Below are positions 1 through 8,262 of a DNA stretch of 40,558 nt, piece after piece; within the stretch, counting starts at the first letter, position 1; the number at the start of each line of letters is the position of its first letter. The notes under the pieces are model-generated. The model saw only the letters and a program-made list of their open reading frames with translations, was not told the origin of the DNA and ran no database searches. The stretch covers positions 1 through 40,558 of the forward strand of contig JAHIUA010000007.1 in assembly GCA_018817385.1 (NCBI GenBank). Reading direction: 5' to 3'. The position numbers and the translations under genes were made by a program. The stretch comes from Pseudomonadota bacterium. GTDB lineage: Bacteria > Desulfobacterota > Desulfobulbia > Desulfobulbales > Desulfocapsaceae.

Positions 1-184
1 AATAAAACCCCAAAAAGGATTTTATTGAAGACACTAAATAAGGGCGTTCTTTGAATTACAAAGATGCCCATTTTGGTGTCGAAACACCAGTTTGGGCCCG
101 TTTGCTTTTTGTATTGTTATTCAGTTTTCAAGGATCGTTGCGACACCAAAAGTGCCGTGCGGGATAACCCGCGACGAAGTCACT
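1..184 (-). other. Leader of a stable-RNA (probably rRNA) operon leaving the window leftward
   Basis: Read on the minus strand, this stretch follows two strong tandem promoters and has no convincing reading frame. It holds a GCGGG/CCCGC hairpin (159-172) and a boxA-like element at 124-136 (minus strand GATCCTTGAAAAC). An 11-bp inverted repeat (71-81 and 141-151, TTTTGGTGTCG and its complement) places that element in a loop. A further hairpin lies at 42-69 (GGGC, CTTTG / CAAAG, GCCC), and an AT-rich stem at 1-26. Promoters, antitermination-like box and structured leader are the usual layout ahead of a 16S rRNA gene. The gene itself would lie beyond the edge, so this is inference; another stable RNA is possible. 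Confidence 0.5.
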
Positions 185-213
185 AGTCTACTCCGCCTAT
201 TTGCTCCTGTCAA
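185..213 (-). promoter_or_regulatory. Strong sigma70-type promoter, proximal (P2-like)
   Basis: The minus strand has a consensus -35 box TTGACA (208-213), a 17-nt spacer and a -10 box TAGACT (185-190), with AT-rich sequence just upstream. It points left out of the window. It repeats the architecture of the promoter at 289-317, as tandem rRNA promoters do. Confidence 0.55.
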
Positions 214-288
214 TATTTATTTTGACTTGAACCGTCGTTTTTGTGAGAGGCTCGTTCACCAAATTGTCTCTCACTCAAAGACCGAGGC

Positions 289-317
289 AACCTACACAAT
301 CACTGACAGGGTGTCAA
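289..317 (-). promoter_or_regulatory. Strong sigma70-type promoter, distal (P1-like)
   Basis: The minus strand has TTGACA (312-317), a 17-nt spacer and TAGGTT (289-294), followed by a GC-rich discriminator (GCCTCGG), a feature of growth-rate-controlled stable-RNA promoters. It lies about 100 bp upstream of a second promoter in the same direction. Confidence 0.5.
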
Positions 318-576
318 CGAGAAAAGGACGTTTTCTGCTACTGTATTTGCTGATAATTGGTAAGGTGCGGTTTTACCGTTATTCCCTGTCCTATTCTTTT
401 TGCTTTTCTTTTTCGGAGAGGGGAGGGGGGATTCTCCAAGGAGAGTGATTAGGCAAAAAAAACTGACAAATATGAACCCGATCGCTCCCTGTAATCTAAA
501 TTTTTTTCTTTTTGGGCTGGGGCTAGGAACTGTTTCGAGAAGAAAAAGATGATGCAAAGAAGAGAGTCCGGAGGTC
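318..576. other. Non-coding stretch with no recognised gene
   Basis: Pyrimidine-rich and A/T-tract-rich sequence lies between the outward promoters and the terminator of the membrane/coiled-coil gene. Short open frames on both strands have no ribosome binding site and no protein-like composition. It may hold upstream activating sequence for the leftward promoters, but no specific site can be named. Confidence 0.4.
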
Positions 577-623
577 AAATAAAAAAAGCGACTGAGAGAA
601 CAAGAATTCCCAAAGTCGCTTTT
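577..623 (-). terminator. Rho-independent terminator of the membrane/coiled-coil gene
   Basis: A 10-bp perfect stem (AAAAGCGACT at 584-593 pairing with 614-623) is followed on the minus strand by a run of seven T. It lies just beyond the stop codon of the leftward gene ending at 654. Confidence 0.75.
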
Positions 624-653
624 GTGGTTGCAGAGGTAAAAAATGTGGACGAT

Positions 654-1661
654 TTAATCTTTCTGGCGGATACTCCTGATGAAATCTTTGGTCAAGGATG
701 GGTGATCGGCGATGATTCCCGCGTTTTTGCTGGATAGAGAGGCATTAAGGAGTTCTCCAATCTCCGCATAGGTCATTTCTGCGGCTACAGCTTCATTGAC
801 AAGTGTTATAAACTGGTCTTTGTCTTCCTGGCTGGCAAAATAAGTAAGAATCCTATGCTCTGAATCCTGTACCTCTTCAGATTCTTGAGCAACGGTTGAC
901 AGGCTTTCCACTGAGGCTTTTAATGCAGTCAATTCTTCCTGCAGACTATTCACTGCAGTATTGACAACTTCCTGTACGTCAACACTCTCCTCTTCTTTTG
1001 CCGCAGCGGAAACTGCAGTCTCCAGTTCAGAAATTTTGCTGCTGAGTGGGGCTATTCCCTGCTGGAGAGAGCTGATATCTCCTGCAAGTTTCTTCAATGA
1101 TTCATCAACGCTATCCATTGAGGCTTTGTTGGCAAGTCCATCCTCAATTGTTGTTGTCTTTGTAGCCAGGGTTTTGCTTTCCTCATGAGCTGCATCCACT
1201 GCAGAGGAAAGGGAATTGACAGTCTCTTGGAGAACAGTAACACTACTCTGGATCTGGGTGAGTTGTTTGCTGAACACGTTCTGATTGTCACGGAGAGTGA
1301 CAATATCTTTCTCATAGGTCTCTTCTTGTTTGGCTGTACTGGTACAACATTTTGAGCCGAAAGACTTTGATAACGATCCCAACGATTGGAAAAGGACTGG
1401 TTTGAACTGGTCATAGGATTTTTTGCATACTTCTTGATCATACATGGCAAGAATTCCGAAATATATTCCAATCATAACCGCAATGCTCAATACTAAAGCG
1501 AAGGTAAGGCCGATTAGAAAAACGATTCCTGAAAAGAGTGAACCTATGGTGCCAGTGATACCTCCTGAATCACTGACAGCAAAGGCATAGATGAAAAAAA
1601 TGAATACTGCCAGGACAATACCTGATTTGATAAGAGATGATTTTAGTTCTTGATTTTTCAT
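654..1661 (-). CDS. Membrane-anchored coiled-coil protein, function unknown
   Basis: The predicted protein has 335 residues and belongs to no family I recognise. Residues about 11-30 and 39-70 are strongly hydrophobic and would form two membrane segments. A CC pair (about 104-105) follows. Residues about 115-265 are a long heptad-like region rich in S, T, E, A and L, with repeated patterns such as SLSSAV and SSLQQ, consistent with a coiled coil. A compact C-terminal part (about 266-335) has mixed composition. The start is supported by a GGAGGA ribosome binding site seven bases upstream, and a promoter and terminator frame it, so it is probably monocistronic. A structural or scaffolding role at the inner membrane is possible but not shown. 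Confidence 0.75.
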   Translation of the reverse strand: MKNQELKSSLIKSGIVLAVFIFFIYAFAVSDSGGITGTIGSLFSGIVFLIGLTFALVLSIAVMIGIYFGILAMYDQEVCKKSYDQFKPVLFQSLGSLSKSFGSKCCTSTAKQEETYEKDIVTLRDNQNVFSKQLTQIQSSVTVLQETVNSLSSAVDAAHEESKTLATKTTTIEDGLANKASMDSVDESLKKLAGDISSLQQGIAPLSSKISELETAVSAAAKEEESVDVQEVVNTAVNSLQEELTALKASVESLSTVAQESEEVQDSEHRILTYFASQEDKDQFITLVNEAVAAEMTYAEIGELLNASLSSKNAGIIADHPSLTKDFIRSIRQKD

Positions 1662-1706
1662 AAATTGTTCCTCCGGACAATCACTAAAGATGAGAAAAAA
1701 AATGTT

Positions 1707-1734
1707 TATATATAAGGGACGGTAGTGTGTTCAA
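1707..1734 (-). promoter_or_regulatory. Putative promoter of the membrane/coiled-coil gene
   Basis: The minus strand has TTGAAC (1729-1734), a 16-nt spacer and TATATA (1707-1712), about 45 bp upstream of the start codon at 1661. The rest of the 1662-1900 gap is AT-rich and shows no other gene. Confidence 0.4.
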
Positions 1735-1900
1735 ACGATAAGGTAATATCAGTATAAAAAAAAATATTCCAGGGAGAGCAAAATTGCTGAAAAATGAAAA
1801 TTAGCGCCCCCTGAGCCTCTTCATATTTAATAAAGTGATTATACACGATTCTGCAAAAACTTGAAAAACAAAAATATGAAAATATTACATAATCTCATGG

Positions 1901-3145
1901 TTATGGTAGCTGGTATTGCATAAGTTGCTTAATCCTTTTTGTGACTGGTGGGTGACTGTAATGAAGAAAAACATAAAAAGGATGAGGGGTCAGATTAGAG
2001 AGGTTTGCTTTGCTTAATTTTTTCAATGCTTCAAGGAGTGCCTGATCAGAGGTGATACTGGTATGGGCATATAAGTCGGCCTGAAATTCATATTGGCGAG
2101 AGAGGAAATTTGTGAAGCAATTGAGGAGCAGGTTGATTGGTGTATAGAGGAAAGTAAATATGACCAGGCTGGTATACGTAGATGGTTGATTGAGACCAAA
2201 GGCCTGAGCAAGTGATACGTTTCCAAGCATAAGAGAGAGGATATAAAAGAGTAAAGCGGATTGGCCAATGCTGAGAACCAGTTGTTTATAGAGGTGATGA
2301 TGTTTGTAATGACCCATTTCGTGGGCAAGTACAGAAACGATTTCAGCATCTGACAGTTTTTGAATCAGGGTGTCATAAAAAACAATCTTTTTAAAGCGCC
2401 CAAATCCAGTGAAAAAGGCGTTCAACTTTGATGATCGTTTCGAACCGTCCATGGTATAAATGCCCTGGAGTTGAAATGATTCTTTCTTACAGTAAGCCAT
2501 GATTGAATTTTTCAGTACTTCATCGCCTATTGGTGTGAACTTGTTGAAAAGGGGCAAGATCAAGACAGGGGCCAGCAATTGGAGGACGATGGAAAAAAGA
2601 CAGACACAAAGCCAACAGTAAACCCATGCCATATCCCCGGTGCTTTCAAAAAACCAGAGGATAAGAGAAAGTAGCGGGATACCAAGAAAGAAGGAAAGAA
2701 GAATTATTTTCAGCTGATCGAGGAGAAAGGTGGTGAGTGTTGTGTTATTAAAACCGAATTGTTCCTCAATAACAAAGGTGGAATAGAGAGAGAAAGGGAG
2801 ATTGAGGAGGCCGATCAAGAGGAGAAGACTTGCGATGAAGATGAGGCCCGTCGAAATGGGGCCTTGTCCAAGGTGTTGGGCTAATCCGTCCAAAAAGGGA
2901 AATCCTCCTCCCAGAAGGAATCCTATGATTATAACCAGTAAAAGAGTCTCTTGGCACAGGGAAAACTGAATGGTGGCTCGTGTATAGTCCTGTGATTTTG
3001 CGTACTCTTCCTTGTCTATTACCTTCTGGAAGAGTTCTGGAACTTGGTGTTCGAGAGCTCTCAGGTTCAGAAGAGAGGCTGCAGATTGGACAAGAAATTC
3101 TCCGAGGAGAATGAAGAGGACAAAAAAAAGCCAGAAAAGGGTCAT
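1901..3145 (-). CDS. M48 family Ste24-type zinc metalloprotease
   Basis: This 414-residue integral membrane peptidase resembles the CAAX prenyl protease Ste24 family, which in bacteria is thought to cleave or quality-control membrane proteins. The zinc motif HEMGH is at 275-279 within a hydrophobic context. The third ligand is probably Glu353 in the QYEFQAD segment, as in the family. Several membrane helices are visible (about 3-25, 62-80, 98-120, 147-168, 173-200, 288-310, 325-345), and the length fits the family. The start codon follows the nuo terminator by only about 17 bases. No clear ribosome binding site is seen, so transcription may come from read-through or an unseen promoter. Confidence 0.9.
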   Translation of the reverse strand: MTLFWLFFVLFILLGEFLVQSAASLLNLRALEHQVPELFQKVIDKEEYAKSQDYTRATIQFSLCQETLLLVIIIGFLLGGGFPFLDGLAQHLGQGPISTGLIFIASLLLLIGLLNLPFSLYSTFVIEEQFGFNNTTLTTFLLDQLKIILLSFFLGIPLLSLILWFFESTGDMAWVYCWLCVCLFSIVLQLLAPVLILPLFNKFTPIGDEVLKNSIMAYCKKESFQLQGIYTMDGSKRSSKLNAFFTGFGRFKKIVFYDTLIQKLSDAEIVSVLAHEMGHYKHHHLYKQLVLSIGQSALLFYILSLMLGNVSLAQAFGLNQPSTYTSLVIFTFLYTPINLLLNCFTNFLSRQYEFQADLYAHTSITSDQALLEALKKLSKANLSNLTPHPFYVFLHYSHPPVTKRIKQLMQYQLP

Positions 3146-3161
3146 GGATGAGTGGCTGAAA

Positions 3162-3198
3162 AAGAAAGAAAAAGCCCTGTGAGAAACTCACAGGGCTT
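3162..3198 (-). terminator. Terminator of the nuo operon
   Basis: A 12-bp perfect stem (AAGCCCTGTGAG at 3172-3183 pairing with 3187-3198, loop of three bases) is followed on the minus strand by a T-rich tract. It sits 32 bp after the nuoN stop codon and immediately before the M48 peptidase. Confidence 0.85.
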
Positions 3199-3229
3199 AG
3201 AAATGCTACTAGTATATAATCATCACGGC

Positions 3230-4642
3230 CTACATAATGGTCTGGACAGCAGTAGAGGCAAAGTCCACAAAACGTTGCGGGGTAACACCCATGATGACGA
3301 TCACCAGCAGGAGAATGATTGAGGTCGCATTGGTGAGCATCGAAGAATTGATGGTAACCCGATCCTCAGGATCACTACAAAAAGTAACGCGAACCACTGA
3401 CAAATAATAGAATATGGCGATGGCAGTATTAATAGCAGCCAAGATAACCAGAATCAGATATCCCTCTTTTAATGCTGAGGTGAGAATCATGAATTTTCCC
3501 ATAAATCCGACAAAGGGTGGAATACCGGCTAGGGCAAAGAGGCCAACTGCCAGAGAAAAGGCCATGAGAGGAGAGCGCTTATAGAGGCCGCTGAGATCCT
3601 CGATCATAACATTTTCACCTTTTTGGGAAACAGTACAGATAACGAGAAAACATGCCAGATTCATGACCACATAACCGATAATGTAATAGAGAGCGTTGGC
3701 ATAACCGGTGATTTGAAAGGTAAGGATACCAAGGAGGACAAAACCTGCATGGGCGATTCCTGAAAAACCGAGCATCCGTTTGATATCTTTTTGGACAAGA
3801 GCTGAAAGATTGCCGTAAAACATGGAGAGGACGGCACAGACCATGAGTACATTAACAATGACTTGTCCTTCCTGGTTGATGAGGCTGACCAAGCGGATAA
3901 GTAAGGCTACTGCTGCCAATTTGGGTACAGAGGCGATAAAGGCAGTGGTCTCGTTAGAAGCTCCCTCATACACATCTGGAACCCAGAAGTGAAAAGGAAA
4001 GATGGCCAGTTTATAAAAGAAACCTGCAAGGACCATTACCATGGCGATCACTGCAACTGGCTGGCTGTACATCAGAGAAAGCTTTTCGATAACGACTGAA
4101 AGTTGAGTGGAACCAGTCAAGCCGTACATATAACTCATGCCAAAGAGCATAAATCCGGTGGCCGTAACACCGAAAAGCAGATACTTGATGCCAGCCTCCA
4201 TTTGAAACCTCAAGTTTCCGCTATCATCGCGCATGGGTACCATAATATATACAGCAAAGGACGAGAGTTCCAGGGCGACAAATATGGAGAGTAGCTCGAC
4301 ACTGGAGACCAACATCATAAGACCAAGTACACTCATGAAGAGGAAGAGGTAATATTCAGGTCGGACGGAGTTGTCTATTCCCTTCAGGTTGCCACCAAAG
4401 ATGAGGACGATCAACATGGCCCCAGCAATCAAAGTCTTGAAGACCTGAGAGTAGAGATCTACCTGATAGGCGTCGTAAAAGAGCCTTCCTGTTTGGCTGA
4501 AGCTGAGGAGGGTGGCCACAAAAACTGTGGTTCCGAGTCCAATAGCTACATTTCTGGTGGTATCGGCACTGGTTTTTCCCAGACTGATTATGAAGACGAT
4601 AAGGCCTGCACCCAGCAGTGTTAACTCAGGGAGAAATTGCAT
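3230..4642 (-). CDS. nuoN: NADH-quinone oxidoreductase subunit N
   Basis: NuoN is one of the antiporter-like ion-pumping subunits in the membrane arm of complex I. The 470-residue polytopic protein carries the family signature in its middle third: the lysine-containing FYKLAIFPFHFWVPDVYEG segment, followed by a second conserved lysine in SVPKLAA. The block KDIKRMLGFSGIAHAGF is also typical. Its length agrees with bacterial NuoN. It is the last gene of the operon, 38 bp after nuoM, with an AAGG-type ribosome binding site before the ATG. The strong terminator downstream marks the operon end. Confidence 0.95.
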   Translation of the reverse strand: MQFLPELTLLGAGLIVFIISLGKTSADTTRNVAIGLGTTVFVATLLSFSQTGRLFYDAYQVDLYSQVFKTLIAGAMLIVLIFGGNLKGIDNSVRPEYYLFLFMSVLGLMMLVSSVELLSIFVALELSSFAVYIMVPMRDDSGNLRFQMEAGIKYLLFGVTATGFMLFGMSYMYGLTGSTQLSVVIEKLSLMYSQPVAVIAMVMVLAGFFYKLAIFPFHFWVPDVYEGASNETTAFIASVPKLAAVALLIRLVSLINQEGQVIVNVLMVCAVLSMFYGNLSALVQKDIKRMLGFSGIAHAGFVLLGILTFQITGYANALYYIIGYVVMNLACFLVICTVSQKGENVMIEDLSGLYKRSPLMAFSLAVGLFALAGIPPFVGFMGKFMILTSALKEGYLILVILAAINTAIAIFYYLSVVRVTFCSDPEDRVTINSSMLTNATSIILLLVIVIMGVTPQRFVDFASTAVQTIM

Positions 4643-4680
4643 TTGTTTTACCTTCAGCAGATCGTTGAGGTTGAAATCTT

Positions 4681-6207
4681 TTAATGGAGAATTAAATCGG
4701 TTACTGCTATGGCTTGACCATGAAAGGCATGGTAGTTGTCAAGCAGGTTAGCCACACTGACATGAATGAGATCGATAAAAGGCTGTGCCCCTAAGCCAAT
4801 CCAGAAAACAAAGAAGAGAAAAGGACTGAGGGTAATGATCTCACGTACATTCAAATCATTGAGCCATGACTGATCCGGGTTGTCGGTTCCACCCCAGACG
4901 ATCTTTTGCAGCATCCGTAACATGTATGCTGCGGCCAGAACTGCTCCGGGAATGGCGGCCAGGGCCAAGGGAATACTGTATTCAAAGGTACCTGCCAAGA
5001 TCAGGAATTCGCCGATAAAGCTGTTGGTTGCCGGAAATCCGAATGATGACAGAGAGAAAAAAGTAAGAAAGGTCACATAGATCGGCATGTATTTACCCAC
5101 ACCTGTGGCTGAACTCAGTTCCCTGCTGTGAGTCCTTTCGTAAATCATACCGATACAGAGGAACAGGGCGCCAGTGGTGATACCGTGATTGAGCATCTGG
5201 AGAATTGCGCCTTCCACTCCTGAAGTATTGAGGACAAAGATACCAAGGGTGACAAATCCCATATGGCCGACAGATGAGTAAGCAATCAACTTTTTCATGT
5301 CATGCTGTGCCAGTGCTGTAAACCCACCATAAATGATTCCAGCAATGGAGAGCCACAGTATGTATGGTGCCAGAGTCATGGTCGCTTCTGGAGTGATGGG
5401 AATGGCAAAGCGTAAGAATCCGTAAGTACCCATTTTCAGAAGAACTGAGGCCAGGATCACAGAACCGGCAGTGGGCGCCTCAACATGGGCAGCAGGTAAC
5501 CAGGTATGGAAGGGAAACATGGGTACCTTGATAGCGAATGCCAGAAAGAATGCGAGAAACAGCAGTATCTGGGCGGTGCTGGAGTAGTTCTGCCACATCA
5601 TATCCGGGATGAAGAAGCTGTAACCATTATAAATGTAAAGCCAGATAATGGCTACCAGCAGCATAACGGAGCCGGCAAGGGTGTAGAGAAAGAACTTGAT
5701 GGAAGCATAGATCCTTCTTGGTCCACCCCAGATACCAATGAGGAGATACATGGGGATCAGCATTGCTTCCCAGAGGATATAAAAGAGGACAAAGTCAAGG
5801 GCCATGAAAACACCGAGCATGGCAGTTTCCATGATCAGGAGACAGACCATGAAGGCCTGAACTCTTGTCTTGATATAGGTCCAGGAGGCCAGTACACAAA
5901 GCGGCATGATGAGTGTTGTCAACATCACAAGCAGAATAGAAATACCGTCGATACCGATGACGTATTGAATGTTGAGAGATTTAACCCAACTGACCTGTTC
6001 AACGAATTGGTATTTGCTTGTACTGGTGTCAAATGCAACAACCAGGGGAATGGAAATGATGGCAGTCAATGCTGTGATGCCAAGAGCCCAGTAACGTGCA
6101 AAGTCATCATTCTTTATAAAGAGCAGGAGAAGACCTCCTGCCAGGGGCAGGAAGATCAGAATGCTCAGAATGTAGGGGTAATCTGGATTAAAAAGTAGTT
6201 GATCCAT
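4681..6207 (-). CDS. nuoM: NADH-quinone oxidoreductase subunit M
   Basis: NuoM is an antiporter-like pumping subunit of complex I in the inner membrane. The 508-residue product has the family hallmarks: the conserved glutamate in the LWEAML motif (Glu147), the central lysine in AFAIKVPMFPFHTWLP (Lys227), and HVEAPTAGSVILA with a following lysine. The block HDMKKLIAYSSVGHMGF is characteristic of NuoM. Length matches the family. It lies 26 bp after the NuoL-like gene and 38 bp before nuoN, in the usual L-M-N order. Unlike the NuoL-like neighbour, it keeps every pump residue examined. Confidence 0.96.
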   Translation of the reverse strand: MDQLLFNPDYPYILSILIFLPLAGGLLLLFIKNDDFARYWALGITALTAIISIPLVVAFDTSTSKYQFVEQVSWVKSLNIQYVIGIDGISILLVMLTTLIMPLCVLASWTYIKTRVQAFMVCLLIMETAMLGVFMALDFVLFYILWEAMLIPMYLLIGIWGGPRRIYASIKFFLYTLAGSVMLLVAIIWLYIYNGYSFFIPDMMWQNYSSTAQILLFLAFFLAFAIKVPMFPFHTWLPAAHVEAPTAGSVILASVLLKMGTYGFLRFAIPITPEATMTLAPYILWLSIAGIIYGGFTALAQHDMKKLIAYSSVGHMGFVTLGIFVLNTSGVEGAILQMLNHGITTGALFLCIGMIYERTHSRELSSATGVGKYMPIYVTFLTFFSLSSFGFPATNSFIGEFLILAGTFEYSIPLALAAIPGAVLAAAYMLRMLQKIVWGGTDNPDQSWLNDLNVREIITLSPFLFFVFWIGLGAQPFIDLIHVSVANLLDNYHAFHGQAIAVTDLILH

Positions 6208-6233
6208 TTCCAGTGGTCCTCGGTATCAGTGGT

Positions 6234-8021
6234 TTATAACCAAACGTAAGCTATGAGAATAACGGCAGCAAATGAGACCGTATAGTAAATTGTCTGCTGA
6301 ATCTGTCCACGTTGGAGCACAAGCGCTGTCCTGCCGCCAATGGCGCGGACACAGCGAGCGATGCCGTCAACGATACCGTCAATGACGTTCCAGTCAAACC
6401 ATGACCAAAAGGCTGAAGTGGTCATCAGGGTACTTATGCCAACTACCTTGTAGGCGTTACTGATGGCTGTGTCAAACCACTGCAGTGGATTCTTGACAGT
6501 CCAGAGGAATGCCCGTCCCCCTTTGCGGTAGAACCAATCGAGATCAAGGCTGATGGTATTTTTCGGCATCACGTATTTACGAAGGTAGAAAAATGCCAGG
6601 CCGGTAAAGGCCATGATCTGTAAAGTCTCACTGAGGTGATAGGCCCCGTAAGGATGGTAGGCCACCTCGGTATTGGGCAGCATGTTGTAGAGAAAGGGCA
6701 GGTAGCAACCAATTAAGATACAAAGGAAGCCACCGATAACCATGGCTAAAGTCATATTCCAAGATGGATCCTTTGCCTTTTCCCATGTCTCTTCTGAACA
6801 GTTATTTGTGCTGAAGAAGAGGAGGTAGGGTAACCTGAGGCCTGCCGCCAGGAATGTTCCTGCGGAGACGAGGATCAGGGCAAAGCCAGCCCAGAGGAGA
6901 TGGGACTCGAAGGCTGCAGTAATAATCATGGATTTAGAGACAAATCCTGACATCAGGGGCAGACCGGAAACAGCAAGACCGCCAATAAGCATAAAGATCA
7001 GGGTTAGAGGCATCTTCTTGTAGAGCCCCCCTAATTCGGTCAGTTTTTGTTTCCCTGTGGCATGGAGTATGGCGCCAGCTCCCATAAAAAGCAGACCTTT
7101 ATAGAGGATATGGGCAAAGGCATGGGCACAGGCTCCGTTGACGGCGAGACTGCTTCCGATTCCAACAGCCGTGACCATATAGCCGACCTGGGAGACAATT
7201 TCCCAACCCAGAAGTCTGCGCACATCATTTTCCATGATTGCATAAATAATTCCGTAGATGGCCATGATGATACCGAGGTAGATCAGGACATCAAAACCGG
7301 AGCAGCTGCGGATCAAAGTGTAGACGGCTGTTTTAGTCGTAAAGGCACACATGAACACAGCACCGACGGCAGTAGCCTTGGAATAGGCATCAGGCAGCCA
7401 GGAGTGCAGGGGTGGAACGGCAGCGTTGAGCATGAGGCCGATCATAATCAGCCAGGTGTAGAGTTCAGGGCTCTGCACATTCAGTTGGCCAAAGCTCAAA
7501 TCTCCGGTGGCCTGATAACGGAGGACAAATCCTATGAGGAGAACGACACCGCCAAAGGTATGTACCAGGATATACCGGTAGCCTGCAGCAAGGGATTCTT
7601 CATCTTTTCTCGCCCAGATCAGGAAGGTGGAAGCAAAGGCCATCATCTCCCAGAAGAGAAAAAGGACAATGTAGTCCGCCGCATAAATGGCACCAAGGGA
7701 ACCGGCAACATAGAACCAGGCGGCCATGTGTTGCCACTCATCTTCTACATGCATGCCGTAGATAGTTCCGATTATGGCCATCAGAGCCATGATGAAACCA
7801 AAAATCATGGATAGACGGTCTACTCGGCCAAAGGTCAATTCCCAATCCATGAACTGATAAACACCATAGGTGCCTGGATGCTGGCTAAGATAGACAACAT
7901 CTATAAAGGCCAGCAGCGGGATAAGGAACAGAAATGGTTTTCGAAACGGTCCTCGTACAAAGGGCAACAGAACTGCCCCTAGTATCATAATGAAGGCCGG
8001 ATGGATAAAACTAGTTGTCAT
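6234..8021 (-). CDS. NuoL/MrpD-like antiporter-type subunit
   Basis: This 595-residue polytopic protein occupies the usual place of nuoL. It belongs to the proton-conducting transporter family (NuoL, NuoM, NuoN, MrpA, MrpD). The conserved Glu is present (Glu125 in FLFWEMM), and so is the second channel lysine (Lys230 in FTTKTAVY). At the central lysine position, just before PPLHSWLPDAY, there is Asn199 instead. Residues about 450-595 extend beyond the core and end in a hydrophobic helix after GQIQQTIYY, reminiscent of the lateral helix and anchor of NuoL. A very good ribosome binding site (AGGAGGA) precedes the ATG, which overlaps the preceding small gene by 11 bp. From memory, similar proteins are often annotated Na+/H+ antiporter subunit D, and the function is uncertain. 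Confidence 0.85.
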   Translation of the reverse strand: MTTSFIHPAFIMILGAVLLPFVRGPFRKPFLFLIPLLAFIDVVYLSQHPGTYGVYQFMDWELTFGRVDRLSMIFGFIMALMAIIGTIYGMHVEDEWQHMAAWFYVAGSLGAIYAADYIVLFLFWEMMAFASTFLIWARKDEESLAAGYRYILVHTFGGVVLLIGFVLRYQATGDLSFGQLNVQSPELYTWLIMIGLMLNAAVPPLHSWLPDAYSKATAVGAVFMCAFTTKTAVYTLIRSCSGFDVLIYLGIIMAIYGIIYAIMENDVRRLLGWEIVSQVGYMVTAVGIGSSLAVNGACAHAFAHILYKGLLFMGAGAILHATGKQKLTELGGLYKKMPLTLIFMLIGGLAVSGLPLMSGFVSKSMIITAAFESHLLWAGFALILVSAGTFLAAGLRLPYLLFFSTNNCSEETWEKAKDPSWNMTLAMVIGGFLCILIGCYLPFLYNMLPNTEVAYHPYGAYHLSETLQIMAFTGLAFFYLRKYVMPKNTISLDLDWFYRKGGRAFLWTVKNPLQWFDTAISNAYKVVGISTLMTTSAFWSWFDWNVIDGIVDGIARCVRAIGGRTALVLQRGQIQQTIYYTVSFAAVILIAYVWL

Positions 8022-8262
8022 AATAGTCCTCCTGGGTCATGATCCCACCCTTGCCAAACCATCTGGCCACCATAATAATGATGGCACAGCCGCATAAGCC
8101 GAAGAGAGACCAGAATCCTGGTATCATTTTCTCTGCCCAGGTGTGAGCATGGCTGGTATCAACGGTCAGACTCCAGATGACTATGAAGGTCATTACCCCA
8201 TAGCAGCAGTAGATCACGGCCTGTAGCCGCTCCCGAAGATAGTCGATAAAGTTTACAATCAT
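8011..8262 (-). CDS. Small two-helix membrane protein in the nuo operon
   Basis: This 83-residue protein has two predicted membrane segments (about 15-34 and 50-69), with a short loop between them and a charged C-terminus. I do not recognise its family. Its start codon overlaps the stop of the upstream antiporter-like gene by four bases (ATGA), and its end overlaps the start of the NuoL-like gene by 11 bp. This indicates tight translational coupling among the three. It is probably an accessory or assembly subunit linking the two antiporter-like proteins, an inference from position only. Confidence 0.75.
   Translation of the reverse strand: MIVNFIDYLRERLQAVIYCCYGVMTFIVIWSLTVDTSHAHTWAEKMIPGFWSLFGLCGCAIIIMVARWFGKGGIMTQEDYYDN

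Noticed and set aside
92-448. Open frame of 118 codons on the plus strand
   Set aside because: It lies over the promoters and structured leader of the outward stable-RNA operon, has no ribosome binding site, and its composition is not protein-like.
5506-6198. 230-codon plus-strand frame opposite nuoM
   Set aside because: It is the antisense shadow of the clearly conserved nuoM gene; composition (many Gln, His, Asp) is typical of reverse-complement frames.
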